Source: Croceimicrobium sp965228705 (lineage in GTDB: Bacteria; Bacteroidota; Bacteroidia; Flavobacteriales; Schleiferiaceae). Taken from it: 64,000 nucleotides of DNA. Shown piece by piece: positions 50,857 to 59,279 of this stretch. Location of the stretch: the NCBI RefSeq assembly GCF_965228705.1, contig NZ_OZ245832.1:2542001-2606000 (forward strand), written 5' to 3'. Below the pieces are notes generated by a model. It was not told the origin of the DNA, searched no databases, and saw nothing but the letters and a program-made list of their open reading frames with translations. Within the stretch, counting starts at the first letter, position 1. Each line of letters opens with the position of its first letter. Both the position numbers and the translations under genes were made by a program.

Positions 50857-52596
50857 TTAACTAAATATGTCCTTTATATCAATATCCAGTAGTCGCTTAA
50901 TCGGTATCAGTGGTTCAGCTGATTCAAGTTGAGCATAGATCAATGAATAATCGGACTTGTTGACCGAAAATAATTTTGCCACTTCCTTCTCTATTGCTGC
51001 ATCAATCTGCCTGTTCAATTCCTTCTTATTTGATTTCATTCCCGTTAAAACCAATGAAGTGATTTTATCCACTGATGCTTGGAACGCTTTGGTTGGACGT
51101 ACAGTTGGAAATGGCAGGCCAATCAAAATTCCTTGCGTCAAATAAGGATGAGACTTCCATTCAATTTCACCGTGCTTTTTGAGCAAGTAATACGTCATGA
51201 TTCGGGAATTCAAAACAGCAAGCACAAACTCAAGGGTAAGATGTTTCTGCCATTTGTCTTTAAGCTTTAAAATGTATACTACTTGATTGGTTACTGATCC
51301 TTCATTGTCAAGACTTGCCGTAATCCCAATTCCTGTTTTTCTCACCAAAATCTTTTGCCCTTTGTACAAACTATAATCCTTATAGTTGATACCTTCTTTG
51401 GTAATATCTATCCATCGTTTGTTAGTAGAGAAGTAGCGTGACAGATCTTCACCAACTTTCATTTTTTTGGTACCATTACCATTGTGACTGAAAATAATTC
51501 GTTTTTGTTCAAGGGACCCAAGTTGTAAATTGGATTTACAATGAGGGCACTTTGGCTCTTTAGCCTTAGGATATGGTAAATGCAAATGACAATGATTGCA
51601 TTGAATTACCACCCCCTTTTTAGAAATCTCAGCCCCTCTTGAATTCTCTACAATATCTGAGAATTGATAGCTTGTGACTTGCAACTTTTCAATCAAGTCG
51701 GTTTCCGAATCTCGGCAGTCAATATCAAATAAGTATTTTGAGTTCGATAGGAATCGTTTTTGAGGAATTTTGTGTGATAGCTCCTTTTCAATCGTGCACA
51801 AACTTTTAGTCGTGTTCAACACTTCACTTCGGTTGAATGGGGTTAATCGAAAGCTATCTACCAAGTTATTTGGGTCTGGTGAGCCATTCTTACCCACTAA
51901 AACTGTGCATGCACGGTTGACGTTATCAAAGATTTTCTCTCCAAGCCGTGCTATAAGCTTCAATTCGGTTGTTTCAAGGAGTAGTTTTCTAAACTTCCAT
52001 TGCTCCTGATTAAATACGGAATCAGGCAGAATAAAAGCGTAATATCCGTTTGGCTTTAATTGCCTTAGAATTACTTCTGCAAACAGATTGTAAATATCAA
52101 ACTGACCCGTCGCTAGTGAAAAATCATTAAAGAGTGCTTTCCTGCTGTAACCGTTCAATTCTGCACCCCATGGCGGATTGCTAATTGCCAAATCGAATCC
52201 ATCTTCGATTTGTAGCTCCTTTAAAATACTTGCCCAACCGACTGAGTTTGAAAATGAAAATGGTTGAATTGAATCAGCCGTTAGCAGTCTATATTGGCTT
52301 CTTCGCACTGCTGTGCTAAGGTTTTGATCACACTCGTCAATTGAATGAGGGTCTTTATCTACTCCATATAAGCTGATCGATCCACAACTAATATCATTTG
52401 CGATTTTCGAAATGGATTTGAGTAAGATACCATCACCACAAGCTGGATCAAGGGTAATAATTGATCGTTTTTGTACGGTTCCACTTTTGAAATAATATAG
52501 AAGTTTGCTCGCTACATAATCCGCAAGGAACTGAGGTGTGTAGAATACACCGTTTTCCTTTTTGTGTTCTATACTTAGGCTTGCGTAGTGGCTCAT
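50857..52596 (-). CDS. DNA adenine methyltransferase 2 with zinc ribbon
   Basis: A 579-residue N6-adenine methyltransferase of the TaqI/Eco57I-like type: ENGVFYTPQFLADYVA, motif I TLDPACGDGILLKSI, motif IV LAISNPPWGAELNG. Its target-recognition part (about 310-480) includes a four-cysteine zinc ribbon (CNHCHLHL, then CPHCKSN). It overlaps the regulator gene by 4 bp and abuts methyltransferase 1. With the HNH gene these form a type II-like system. The site recognised is unknown. Confidence 0.9.
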   Translation of the reverse strand: MSHYASLSIEHKKENGVFYTPQFLADYVASKLLYYFKSGTVQKRSIITLDPACGDGILLKSISKIANDISCGSISLYGVDKDPHSIDECDQNLSTAVRRSQYRLLTADSIQPFSFSNSVGWASILKELQIEDGFDLAISNPPWGAELNGYSRKALFNDFSLATGQFDIYNLFAEVILRQLKPNGYYAFILPDSVFNQEQWKFRKLLLETTELKLIARLGEKIFDNVNRACTVLVGKNGSPDPNNLVDSFRLTPFNRSEVLNTTKSLCTIEKELSHKIPQKRFLSNSKYLFDIDCRDSETDLIEKLQVTSYQFSDIVENSRGAEISKKGVVIQCNHCHLHLPYPKAKEPKCPHCKSNLQLGSLEQKRIIFSHNGNGTKKMKVGEDLSRYFSTNKRWIDITKEGINYKDYSLYKGQKILVRKTGIGITASLDNEGSVTNQVVYILKLKDKWQKHLTLEFVLAVLNSRIMTYYLLKKHGEIEWKSHPYLTQGILIGLPFPTVRPTKAFQASVDKITSLVLTGMKSNKKELNRQIDAAIEKEVAKLFSVNKSDYSLIYAQLESAEPLIPIKRLLDIDIKDIFS

Positions 52597-52898
52597 TGAT
52601 GTGCCTTTAAGTATTTAATCTTCTTTTCAGCAACTTTTAATACTTCTAAACTATCCGGTTCAGGGTACAATTCAGATGTAATCTTATCGCTGAGAAACTT
52701 TACTCTTGTTTCTTTGTAATCAAGATTAAGCGCCTTGGATAATGGTTCAAGTAAATCCGCTGTTAACTGCCTCTCATTCCTTTCAATCTTGCTTAACGTA
52801 GATTGATCAATGTCAAGCGCAGCAGCCAATTTTCTTAGAGGAAGTCCGGCTGATTCACGAATGCGCCTTATGTACTCACCAAATGTTTCTAATCCCAT
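52593..52898 (-). CDS. XRE-family regulator (controller-like) of the R-M system
   Basis: A 101-residue protein with an HTH_3 domain (FGEYIRRIRESAGLPLRKLAAALD, IDQSTLSKIERNERQLTADLL) and a helical C-terminus. It is the first gene of the methylase operon (ATGA overlap with methylase 2), where C proteins of R-M systems often lie. It may repress or time expression of the methylases and nuclease; no C-box was identified. Confidence 0.82.
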   Translation of the reverse strand: MGLETFGEYIRRIRESAGLPLRKLAAALDIDQSTLSKIERNERQLTADLLEPLSKALNLDYKETRVKFLSDKITSELYPEPDSLEVLKVAEKKIKYLKAHQ

Positions 52899-53108
52899 TT
52901 AGAAGAAAAGTTCTTGACAAATTTGTCAATTGTTTATTAATCTTCCAAAGAGAGTTCAAAGAAATTACTAACACCTATATGTGCGCAGGTAAAAACAAGT
53001 GTTTTGCAATATACTCTTCATACATACCTAAAATTATGAAGTATTGTGCCAAAAAATTTCCATACGCTTTCTGCTAAGCACTATCAGGACTACCCAAATA
53101 ATTTAACC

Positions 53109-53615
53109 TCACCACTTATCCCGTCTGCACTGCATCCGCTCCTCATCTCGCTCTATCAGCTCCCTTTGTAGATATTCCGGTAATTCCTGCTGACTACTAT
53201 TTTGTAAAATTTCTTTTGTAGTCCGCAAGGTTTGCGGACGGTCAAAGTGATTTTTTGCGGGGGTGTCTGCAAGTTTTGCCTTGGTTTCAACAGCTAATCC
53301 ATAGTACACCTGTGGACGTTGCTGGCGGTCTTTAGGGTTCTTTAGCGAGTTCCCTTCTCTATCAGTTGCCTCAATGAGATCTTTCTCTATCAACCCCTGG
53401 ATTGCTGATGTCACACTTCGGTCACTAATCCCAGCCTTTTGCACAAACTGACTGTGAGCAATCCAGTCGCGATTCTTTCGCTTTCCAGTTAGTTTATCTC
53501 TCCACCCCAGGGTACTTCGAACAACCAAGAGCAAAGCCTTTAATTCCGTTCCGGTGAGCGTTTTCATATGCTCAAAAATCCCGTTGGGAACGGGAGTAGT
53601 GTTTTTGAGCTCCAT
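53109..53615 (-). CDS. phage/plasmid replication-protein-like winged-helix protein
   Basis: A 168-residue protein. The first 110 residues follow the N-terminal domain of phage replication protein O: TPVPNGIFEHMKTLTGTELK, LLVVRSTLGWRDKLTGKRKN, and a winged-helix (AHSQFVQKAGISDRSVTSAIQGLIEKDL). It should bind the origin DNA. The C-terminus is polar and basic (ELPEYLQRELIERDEERMQ). It lies in one transcription unit with the next small gene and downstream of an integrase gene, so it belongs to a mobile element. No DnaB-interaction motif was recognised. Confidence 0.72.
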   Translation of the reverse strand: MELKNTTPVPNGIFEHMKTLTGTELKALLLVVRSTLGWRDKLTGKRKNRDWIAHSQFVQKAGISDRSVTSAIQGLIEKDLIEATDREGNSLKNPKDRQQRPQVYYGLAVETKAKLADTPAKNHFDRPQTLRTTKEILQNSSQQELPEYLQRELIERDEERMQCRRDKW

Positions 53616-53616
53616 A

Positions 53617-53808
53617 TTAGTTGATAACCGGGAGTTCCTCCTCAGTATTAGGGAAAATGCGGAAAGTGGTTTCTGGTTGCTGGTACAGTTGTAAAAACCA
53701 ACCTCCGTTGTCGGTAACCTTCACCACCCCGACTTTCTGAAAGGTACTCTTAGCTTCTAATGTATCTGCCTGAACGCGTTCAGAGCAAACCGTATAATAT
53801 TTAGACAT
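53617..53808 (-). CDS. small hypothetical protein upstream of the replication-like gene
   Basis: Sixty-three residues starting SKYYTVCSERVQADTLEAKS; it ends one base before the replication-like gene's start region (gap 1 bp). It is beta-rich (VGVVKVTDNGGWFLQLYQQPE). Unknown function, but close linkage supports coding status. Confidence 0.55.
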   Translation of the reverse strand: MSKYYTVCSERVQADTLEAKSTFQKVGVVKVTDNGGWFLQLYQQPETTFRIFPNTEEELPVIN

Positions 53809-53990
53809 AGTAGAATTTTGTTTTAAAGATTAAAGCAATTCCCTCTAAATCATCTCTAGATAAAGCCTGTCGCAAAACTTAAAGTGTTCTACGACAACCC
53901 GTCCCTTACTATATCTTTTACGACATAGTCCATCTTTTTGAAAGACCCTGTACAAAGGCCTTTCAAATAGGAGTGGTCAGGACTTCGTCC

Positions 53991-54002
53991 CCGATAAACA
54001 AA
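53991..54002 (+). repeat. 12-bp inverted repeat, left of integrase 3
   Basis: CCGATAAACAAA here occurs in inverted form at 55171-55182 (TTTGTTTATCGG). The pair flanks the integrase gene at 54041-55024, at about 40 bp on one side and 150 bp on the other. It may be an integrase arm-binding site or part of an attachment region. Confidence 0.5.
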
Positions 54003-54040
54003 ACGAATAATGTTTATCTAGTAGATGAATTCTGAAAGAA

Positions 54041-55024
54041 TCAAGCTAGAGTGTATCTGCTTTCATTGGTTCTGGCAAGTGAACTTCCAATTCCAACGAC
54101 TTCCGCTAATCTTTGATCTAAAAACTTACTGGTTGTTCGGAGATACTGCTTTTCATTCAACTGCATATAATTCAAGCTGGAGTTTAGGTTTCGGTGCCGG
54201 AGTACCGCCTGTACATCTACTGCACTAGCCCCATGATCCAGCATATAATGAGCTTTTCCATGCCTAAAGCTATGTGGAGTTATTTGCTTATCAAGCATCG
54301 CCTGTTTAGCCAGTTGCTTTACCCATCTTTGGACCGTCCGAGTACAAATCCCTTCTTCATGGTTACTTTTCTTATGGGTTGGCACAAAAAGCCAGTCGCC
54401 AGGATGATTTACCTCTAGTCGCCAAGCGAGATATTTTAGAAGAAGCTCATCAGTACTGGCTCCCCAAACCACTAAATTATACCGCATCGTTTTTCGTGTC
54501 TTGACTTTAGCGGCCCTGAGTCCATTACTCCCCTTTGGCTGAATATCCGAAAGCTTTAGTTCCAGCAATTCGCTGATTCGCATCCCTGTATCCCAAAGTA
54601 GGTGCAACACCAACTTCTTCTGTAGTTCATCGATATAGTGATCATCTAGTAAGGCGACCATATCCTCAAAATCCTCTTTTTCTACTATGTCTTTATCTGC
54701 ATTGATAAAACGGATGGGAATAATCTCCTTAGGGTTTAAGTTTACTTGCCCTCTTCCCTGCCAAAAAGTGAAGTAATTTCGAAGAATTCGGGCGGAGTAC
54801 GCAACCGTTGCCGGCGACAAAACTTCTAGCAATTGATTATGGAAAGTAGTTATGTCGTCTCCGGTGATATCTTTCAGGTGTGATTTCTCTGCTTTAAAAT
54901 AGTCAGCAAATTGCTCAAGTCTTACCCGATAAGCTTCGGGGGCCTTAGTGGTGTGAGTCTTCTTCCAGTTTAGATAAATGTTGATTGATTCGTGTAGCGT
55001 TATTGATTCGTTATTAAAGTGCAT
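54041..55024 (-). CDS. tyrosine recombinase (integrase) 3
   Basis: A 327-residue integrase with an N-terminal core-binding domain (ESINIYLNWKKTHTTKAPEAY) and a complete catalytic domain: Arg in WDTGMRISELLEL, H-x-x-R in PHSFRHGKAHYML, R-H in VLRHRNLNSS and Tyr in LNYMQL. It is different from the two recombinases at 28811-30690, so it probably belongs to another element. A 15-bp perfect inverted repeat lies just upstream of its start, and a 12-bp inverted repeat flanks the gene. Confidence 0.92.
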   Translation of the reverse strand: MHFNNESITLHESINIYLNWKKTHTTKAPEAYRVRLEQFADYFKAEKSHLKDITGDDITTFHNQLLEVLSPATVAYSARILRNYFTFWQGRGQVNLNPKEIIPIRFINADKDIVEKEDFEDMVALLDDHYIDELQKKLVLHLLWDTGMRISELLELKLSDIQPKGSNGLRAAKVKTRKTMRYNLVVWGASTDELLLKYLAWRLEVNHPGDWLFVPTHKKSNHEEGICTRTVQRWVKQLAKQAMLDKQITPHSFRHGKAHYMLDHGASAVDVQAVLRHRNLNSSLNYMQLNEKQYLRTTSKFLDQRLAEVVGIGSSLARTNESRYTLA

Positions 55025-55029
55025 AAAAA

Positions 55030-55068
55030 CATAAAATACCCGCCAAGGAAAACGGCGGGTATTTTATG
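55030..55068. terminator. 15-bp perfect inverted repeat beside integrase 3 (bidirectional terminator or recombination site)
   Basis: CATAAAATACCCGCC and GGCGGGTATTTTATG are exact complements separated by nine bases (AAGGAAAAC). The form fits a bidirectional terminator, but its place 5 bp from the integrase start codon, upstream of the gene, also fits a recombinase core site. Confidence 0.6.
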
Positions 55069-55493
55069 CAGGCATTTAAACGTAAATCCCTGAGAAATAC
55101 ACCTCGCAGTTTCCTTAATTACTGAACTAAAAAATTCAGAATGTGCCGTGACGGCCAACGAGTGTTAGTCTTTGTTTATCGGTTCGTTTAATAGTGTATA
55201 CCATATAGATATTTATGGCAAGAGTTCACTGCACCCTAATCAAAAAAGCAAGGTTAACCCTTGCTCTAATCCCCTGCCCGCCTTTACATTTAGGCACTGC
55301 CATTGTATAGTATTCTATGTATTTGACAAGCTTTGAAATTCACTTGTTGTAAATCTTAGCCATGCTATAATAACCCTAAGCAAAAAAAACTCCAACGCTC
55401 CACTTCAACATAGTAAACCCATACGATCTCCTCATCGTCCACTTGTTCCTTACAATTCCATAGTCTACTTACTTCTTCACTTCCCTATTCCTT
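55069..55493. other. 425-bp gap between integrase 3 and the VirD4-like gene
   Basis: Divergent promoter region. It holds the right copy of the 12-bp inverted repeat (55171-55182). No ORF was recognised. The promoter for the plus-strand genes should lie near 55300-55400, where AT-rich DNA is found. Confidence 0.5.
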
Positions 55494-56672
55494 ATGAGCT
55501 CACCTTCTTTTGAGGTCAGCTATTTCGGTAAAACCAATTTTCGAAACTTCAATATTCGCTTTGGAATCAAACAGGCCGACCGCTTGTTTCATTTTTATGC
55601 CCTCGGGAAAACGGGTTCCGGTAAGACTTCCCTGCTCAAATACTTAATGCAACAAGACCTGGTCGCTTCTCGAGGCTTTACTTTTCTCGATGTACATGGT
55701 GATGCCTGTTCGGAGCTCTTTTCGAAGCTTTCAGATTCCACTAAGGAAAAGGTCATCTACCTGGATGTCACTAACCCCGATCTTCAATGGGGCTATAATC
55801 CCTTTCGTAAGGTAAAACCCTCTCAACGATCTTTGGTTGCTTCTAACATCCTTGAGATTCTAAAACGAAATTGGAAGAGTGCCTGGGGAATGAAAATGGA
55901 GCATATCCTGCGTTATTGTCTGCTTACTCTTTTAGAGCAACCCAAAGCCAATTTTGCTGACCTTTCTCGAATCCTACAAGATCCGTCCTTCCGGCGGGGC
56001 TGTTTAAACCATGTAAGCAATAAGGATATCCGTGCCTTTTGGGAACTTGAATTCCCAAAGTACAGACCTGGGGACTTACTTCCTATTCTTAATAAGACCG
56101 GTGCCTTTCTGGCTCACCCTATGGTGCGAAAAGTACTGGTGGAGAATTCCCGGCAGCTTTCCCTTCGTTCCATCATGGACAAGGAGCAGGTACTTCTTAT
56201 TAACCTAGCCAAAGGACAAGTAGGTACTGATGTTGCTCATATCCTGGGCTCATTACTCTTAACCTCACTGGCCTCTTCTGCTTTCTCGCGTATTGACACG
56301 CCGTATCACTTAAGAAAACCCTTCTTCATTTACCTCGATGAGTTTCAAACGCTCTCGAATACGGATCTGCTTGCTGAGATGCTTTCCGAACTACGTAAGT
56401 TCAAAGTAGGGCTAATTTTAGCCAATCAGTTTCTTAGCCAATTGGAACCCGAAGTACGTGCTTCCCTACTTGGAAACGTAGGCACTATTGTCTCCTTTCG
56501 TTGTTCGATTGCCGATGCTTCCCTTTTGGTTAAAGAGTTTATCCCTCTTGGTATTCCTAAATACGAAATAGCTGACTTTACTTCTCTCGCCAATTTTGAG
56601 GTTTACTTAAAACTCATGATTAATGGAAAGCCCTCTCGTGCTTTTTCGGCCGAGACTTTCCGACCGCATTAA
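55494..56672 (+). CDS. VirD4/HerA-like DNA-transfer ATPase, second in the window
   Basis: A 392-residue ATPase with no membrane segment. Walker A is ALGKTGSGKTSLLKYLM, then TFLDVHGDACSELF, and Walker B FFIYLDEFQTLSN. SELRKFKVGLILANQFLSQL is the sensor strand and helix typical of VirD4-type proteins. This differs clearly from the coupling protein at 34919-36418 and lacks a relaxase next to it. It starts a plus-strand block of four genes that looks like part of a separate element. It may drive DNA transfer or a related ATP-dependent DNA process. Confidence 0.85.
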   Translation: MSSPSFEVSYFGKTNFRNFNIRFGIKQADRLFHFYALGKTGSGKTSLLKYLMQQDLVASRGFTFLDVHGDACSELFSKLSDSTKEKVIYLDVTNPDLQWGYNPFRKVKPSQRSLVASNILEILKRNWKSAWGMKMEHILRYCLLTLLEQPKANFADLSRILQDPSFRRGCLNHVSNKDIRAFWELEFPKYRPGDLLPILNKTGAFLAHPMVRKVLVENSRQLSLRSIMDKEQVLLINLAKGQVGTDVAHILGSLLLTSLASSAFSRIDTPYHLRKPFFIYLDEFQTLSNTDLLAEMLSELRKFKVGLILANQFLSQLEPEVRASLLGNVGTIVSFRCSIADASLLVKEFIPLGIPKYEIADFTSLANFEVYLKLMINGKPSRAFSAETFRPH

Positions 56673-56708
56673 TCGCTTTACTCGCCTTAAGCTCTCTTTT
56701 CTTCCTTT

Positions 56709-57497
56709 ATGAAAACTCCAGTCTCGTACTATGGAGGTAAACAGAATATGCTCCGGCATATCCTTCCCTTAATCCCTAAACATCAGGTATACCTAGAGCC
56801 CTTCTTTGGAGGGGGTGCGGTGTTCTTTGCTAAAGAGCCCTCCCCTTCAGAGGTGATCAATGACAATAACCACATGGTGGTGAATTTCTATCAGGTCGCT
56901 AAAACGCATTTTGAAGACCTGAAAAAGAAAGTAGAAGCCACCTTATTCTCAAGAGCTAGCTATTCAGTTGCCTGGAGCATTTACCGCGTCCCTCATCTAT
57001 TCTCTGCCTTGCAACAAGCGTGGGCCTTCTATGTGGGAACCAATATGGGCTTTGCCTGTCAAATTGGTTCCTGGGGCTATGATAAATACGGAAAACGAAC
57101 CAAGTCCTTTCTCAACAAAAAGCTTGCTTTTGACTCCTCGGTAGTGGATCGTTTAGCGACTACAACGGTAGAGTGCAGTGATGCTTGCTCAGTAATCCAA
57201 CGCTTTGACACCGAAGATACCTTTATCTATGTTGACCCTCCCTATGTAGGCACCGCTTTAGGTCATTATGGAGGCTACACCGAAGCGGATTACGAAAGGC
57301 TTCTACAAACCCTATCCTCTATCAAAGGAAAGTTTCTGCTTTCATCCTTCCCTTCCGAACTCCTATCGAAGTACCAGAAACAACATGGCTGGCACACTAA
57401 GACTTTCAATAAATCACTGGCGGCACATAAATCTGAAAATGGGGCTTCAAAGCCTCGGAAAACAGAAATGCTGACTGCCAACTACCCTTTTGTTTAA
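56709..57497 (+). CDS. Dam-like DNA adenine methylase (D12 class)
   Basis: A 262-residue methylase. The start TPVSYYGGKQNMLRHILPL and EPFFGGGAVFF form the SAM-binding region, and TFIYVDPPYVGTALGHYGG is motif IV (DPPY) followed by the catalytic region; TEMLTANYPF ends the protein. No restriction gene is next to it, so it is an orphan methylase, common in phages and conjugative elements for self-protection or host evasion. It lies 36 bp after the VirD4-like gene. Confidence 0.9.
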   Translation: MKTPVSYYGGKQNMLRHILPLIPKHQVYLEPFFGGGAVFFAKEPSPSEVINDNNHMVVNFYQVAKTHFEDLKKKVEATLFSRASYSVAWSIYRVPHLFSALQQAWAFYVGTNMGFACQIGSWGYDKYGKRTKSFLNKKLAFDSSVVDRLATTTVECSDACSVIQRFDTEDTFIYVDPPYVGTALGHYGGYTEADYERLLQTLSSIKGKFLLSSFPSELLSKYQKQHGWHTKTFNKSLAAHKSENGASKPRKTEMLTANYPFV

Positions 57498-57515
57498 TTC
57501 TAAAATCCAATAATT

Positions 57516-57866
57516 ATGGAACAGCCACCTAAGGCTCTGTTGAGACATTTCTCATCATTGTTTAGACGCAAGGCCGCCGGAGAACCCGGAGCCACCCTTC
57601 ACCCAGATGTTGTCTTAAAGCACCTTTCACGGAAGGCCTTAATTGACATCATCAAATCCAAAGAGGACAAGAACTTGCCAGAAGGCATGGAACTAGCTGA
57701 AATGGAAAGCAAAGAGCTCCTAGAGCTGGTAGGAAATGAGTTTTTGATCATTTCACATATTACCGGTCAATGGGGTAAAACAATCCCAGAGCCTCAAAAA
57801 GCTCCGGTTAAAACACCTGCCGATACTTCCAAGGACACGAAGGAAACGCCTAAGAAAAAGTCATGA
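57516..57866 (+). CDS. hypothetical charged protein of the element
   Basis: A 116-residue soluble protein. The N-terminus is Arg/Lys-rich (LLRHFSSLFRRKAAGEPG), the middle is acidic and helical (LPEGMELAEMESKELLELV), and the end is Lys/Pro-rich (VKTPADTSKDTKETPKKKS), likely disordered. The stop overlaps the next gene by 4 bp (ATGA). Function unknown. Confidence 0.65.
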   Translation: MEQPPKALLRHFSSLFRRKAAGEPGATLHPDVVLKHLSRKALIDIIKSKEDKNLPEGMELAEMESKELLELVGNEFLIISHITGQWGKTIPEPQKAPVKTPADTSKDTKETPKKKS

Positions 57867-58285
57867 GTGCATCCCAAGCTTTCCTTAGCAAACAAAAGGC
57901 CCTAGATCAGGCTGTTTGGTTAAACTTTGAAAATCGGCTCCGGAACAACCGTTTTGGAGCCATTCAAGGAGTGGCCGGACAATACCTGGTCATGCCCACC
58001 GATCACCCATCCTTTGAAGGTGAAGCCTTTGAAACGCTCCCAGATTCTTATGAGTCCATGGACTATGAGCAGATTCAAGGAATTGCTATGGACCCAGAGC
58101 CTCTATCGTTCTGGGAGTCTATTCTTGGGATGTTCTCCACAATCGATGGTGAAGTCCTTCGCTTTATCCTCCGCTATCAAGTTCCACTGAGCACGTTCAT
58201 TCGATTTGAACTCGCCGCTCGGGGCTATGATATGGACAACCGTTTTTGCGGCTTTGAACAAGCTCGCAAGATTTGGTTTGAATAA
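57863..58285 (+). CDS. hypothetical protein of the element (parent of decayed copy at 58981)
   Basis: A 140-residue protein with no signal peptide. The conserved part is PEPLSFWESILGMFSTIDGE, then FIRFELAARGYDMDNRF and CGFEQARKIWF. A pseudogene at 58981-59244 repeats this order (EALTFWQAIFGML, later FI-stop-LEIYAQNVDLNN), so the gene was duplicated on this element. Family not named. It is coupled to the 116-residue gene. Confidence 0.68.
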   Translation: MSASQAFLSKQKALDQAVWLNFENRLRNNRFGAIQGVAGQYLVMPTDHPSFEGEAFETLPDSYESMDYEQIQGIAMDPEPLSFWESILGMFSTIDGEVLRFILRYQVPLSTFIRFELAARGYDMDNRFCGFEQARKIWFE

Positions 58286-58295
58286 TTATATATCA

Positions 58296-58324
58296 AAAAC
58301 GCTAGCCTAATAGGCTAGCGTTTT
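58296..58324. terminator. bidirectional terminator between convergent genes
   Basis: AAAACGCTAGCCTA pairs with TAGGCTAGCGTTTT almost without a loop. It lies between the plus-strand gene ending at 58285 and the minus-strand gene ending at 58346, so it can stop transcription from both sides. Confidence 0.85.
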
Positions 58325-58345
58325 ATTATTGAATAAAAAAGATAA

Positions 58346-58708
58346 TTAGTTAATACAAGGACATTGCGAACAACTTAGGGGCACAGCAACCGAACATGAA
58401 TAACCATTGCCAATCCCACAACACTCTACATACACGCTTGCTCCAGGGTGATCATAAAAGAAATCATGGACTGATTGAAGGGATGGTATATTGCTAATTG
58501 CATTAACAACACCTTCCCAATTCACTGAAGTGCCATTAGTGTTGGCCTCTACCGCTTGAGCAAAGGCACCATATCCATCATCTGATGTTTTTAAGACCAG
58601 TTGTGGGTTGTCTTGATTTCCGAAAAGAAAATCACCTGGGTCAGCCTGTGTTGTTGTGGTAACAAAGCAGGTTAACGCCAACATGAATAAAACAGTTTTA
58701 ATCTTCAT
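58346..58708 (-). CDS. small secreted Cys-rich protein
   Basis: A 120-residue protein with signal peptide (KTVLFMLALTCFVTTTTQA, cleavage near AD). The mature part ends in a Cys cluster (VYVECCGIGNGYSCSV, then CSQCPCIN), six or seven Cys in about 35 residues, pointing to disulfide bonds outside the cytoplasm. No family recognised. It sits between the element's plus-strand genes and a pseudogene. Confidence 0.65.
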   Translation of the reverse strand: MKIKTVLFMLALTCFVTTTTQADPGDFLFGNQDNPQLVLKTSDDGYGAFAQAVEANTNGTSVNWEGVVNAISNIPSLQSVHDFFYDHPGASVYVECCGIGNGYSCSVAVPLSCSQCPCIN

Positions 58709-59279
58709 ATTATGGTTTTATAATTAAACTTTGAGGCTTAAAACACCTCTTACATTAATCTTAAAAATATTAATCCAATTGCTGAAAATAACACACAAAC
58801 TATTTAACGGCTAGCCAAAAACTTAACATGTCTATAAATTAACGATTCACACAAATTGTTTAGCTAAATCCTTATTGTCTTGCCCATAAGGATATTAGAT
58901 TAATGTAAATTATTAATTATTTCAAATAAACTAGTAACAATTACTTAAGCACCAATTTAGTTTGTGGTTAATTTCTTTGTGGATTTACAGGTTGTGCTTT
59001 TGTTTATGAATGTGAAGCCCTTACTTTCTGGCAAGCCATTTTTGGAATGTTGTCTATCACCGATGGTAAGACCCCGTACTTTGACCTCGGTATTATTTTC
59101 ATTTGATTAGAAATCTACGCTCAGAACGTTGATCTGAACAACATTTTTATAGCTTTAAATACGATCAGAAGACTTAAGGTAATTAACTACACCCAAGAAC
59201 GCAAGGCTTTAGGAGTTAGTCATTCCCAAAAGCATAGCCACTAATTAGGGAGTTAATTGTAAGTCCAACATCAACCCCT
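58709..59279. other. 571-bp gap holding a pseudogene
   Basis: Apart from the decayed element gene at 58981-59244 (listed separately) no gene was recognised. The left half is AT-rich and presumably holds the promoter of the small secreted protein. Confidence 0.5.
58981..59244 (+). pseudogene. decayed paralog of the 140-residue element gene
   Basis: Frame-aligned to 57863-58285: GFTGCAFVYECEALTFWQAI, then FGMLSITDGKTP and FDLGIIF, a stop, then LEIYAQNVDLNNIFIALNT and RRL. The matching parent reads EPLSFWESILGMFSTIDGE, then FI and FELAARGYDMDNRFCGFEQ. It has an in-frame stop and no usable start. It marks the edge of an earlier copy of the element. Confidence 0.65.
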
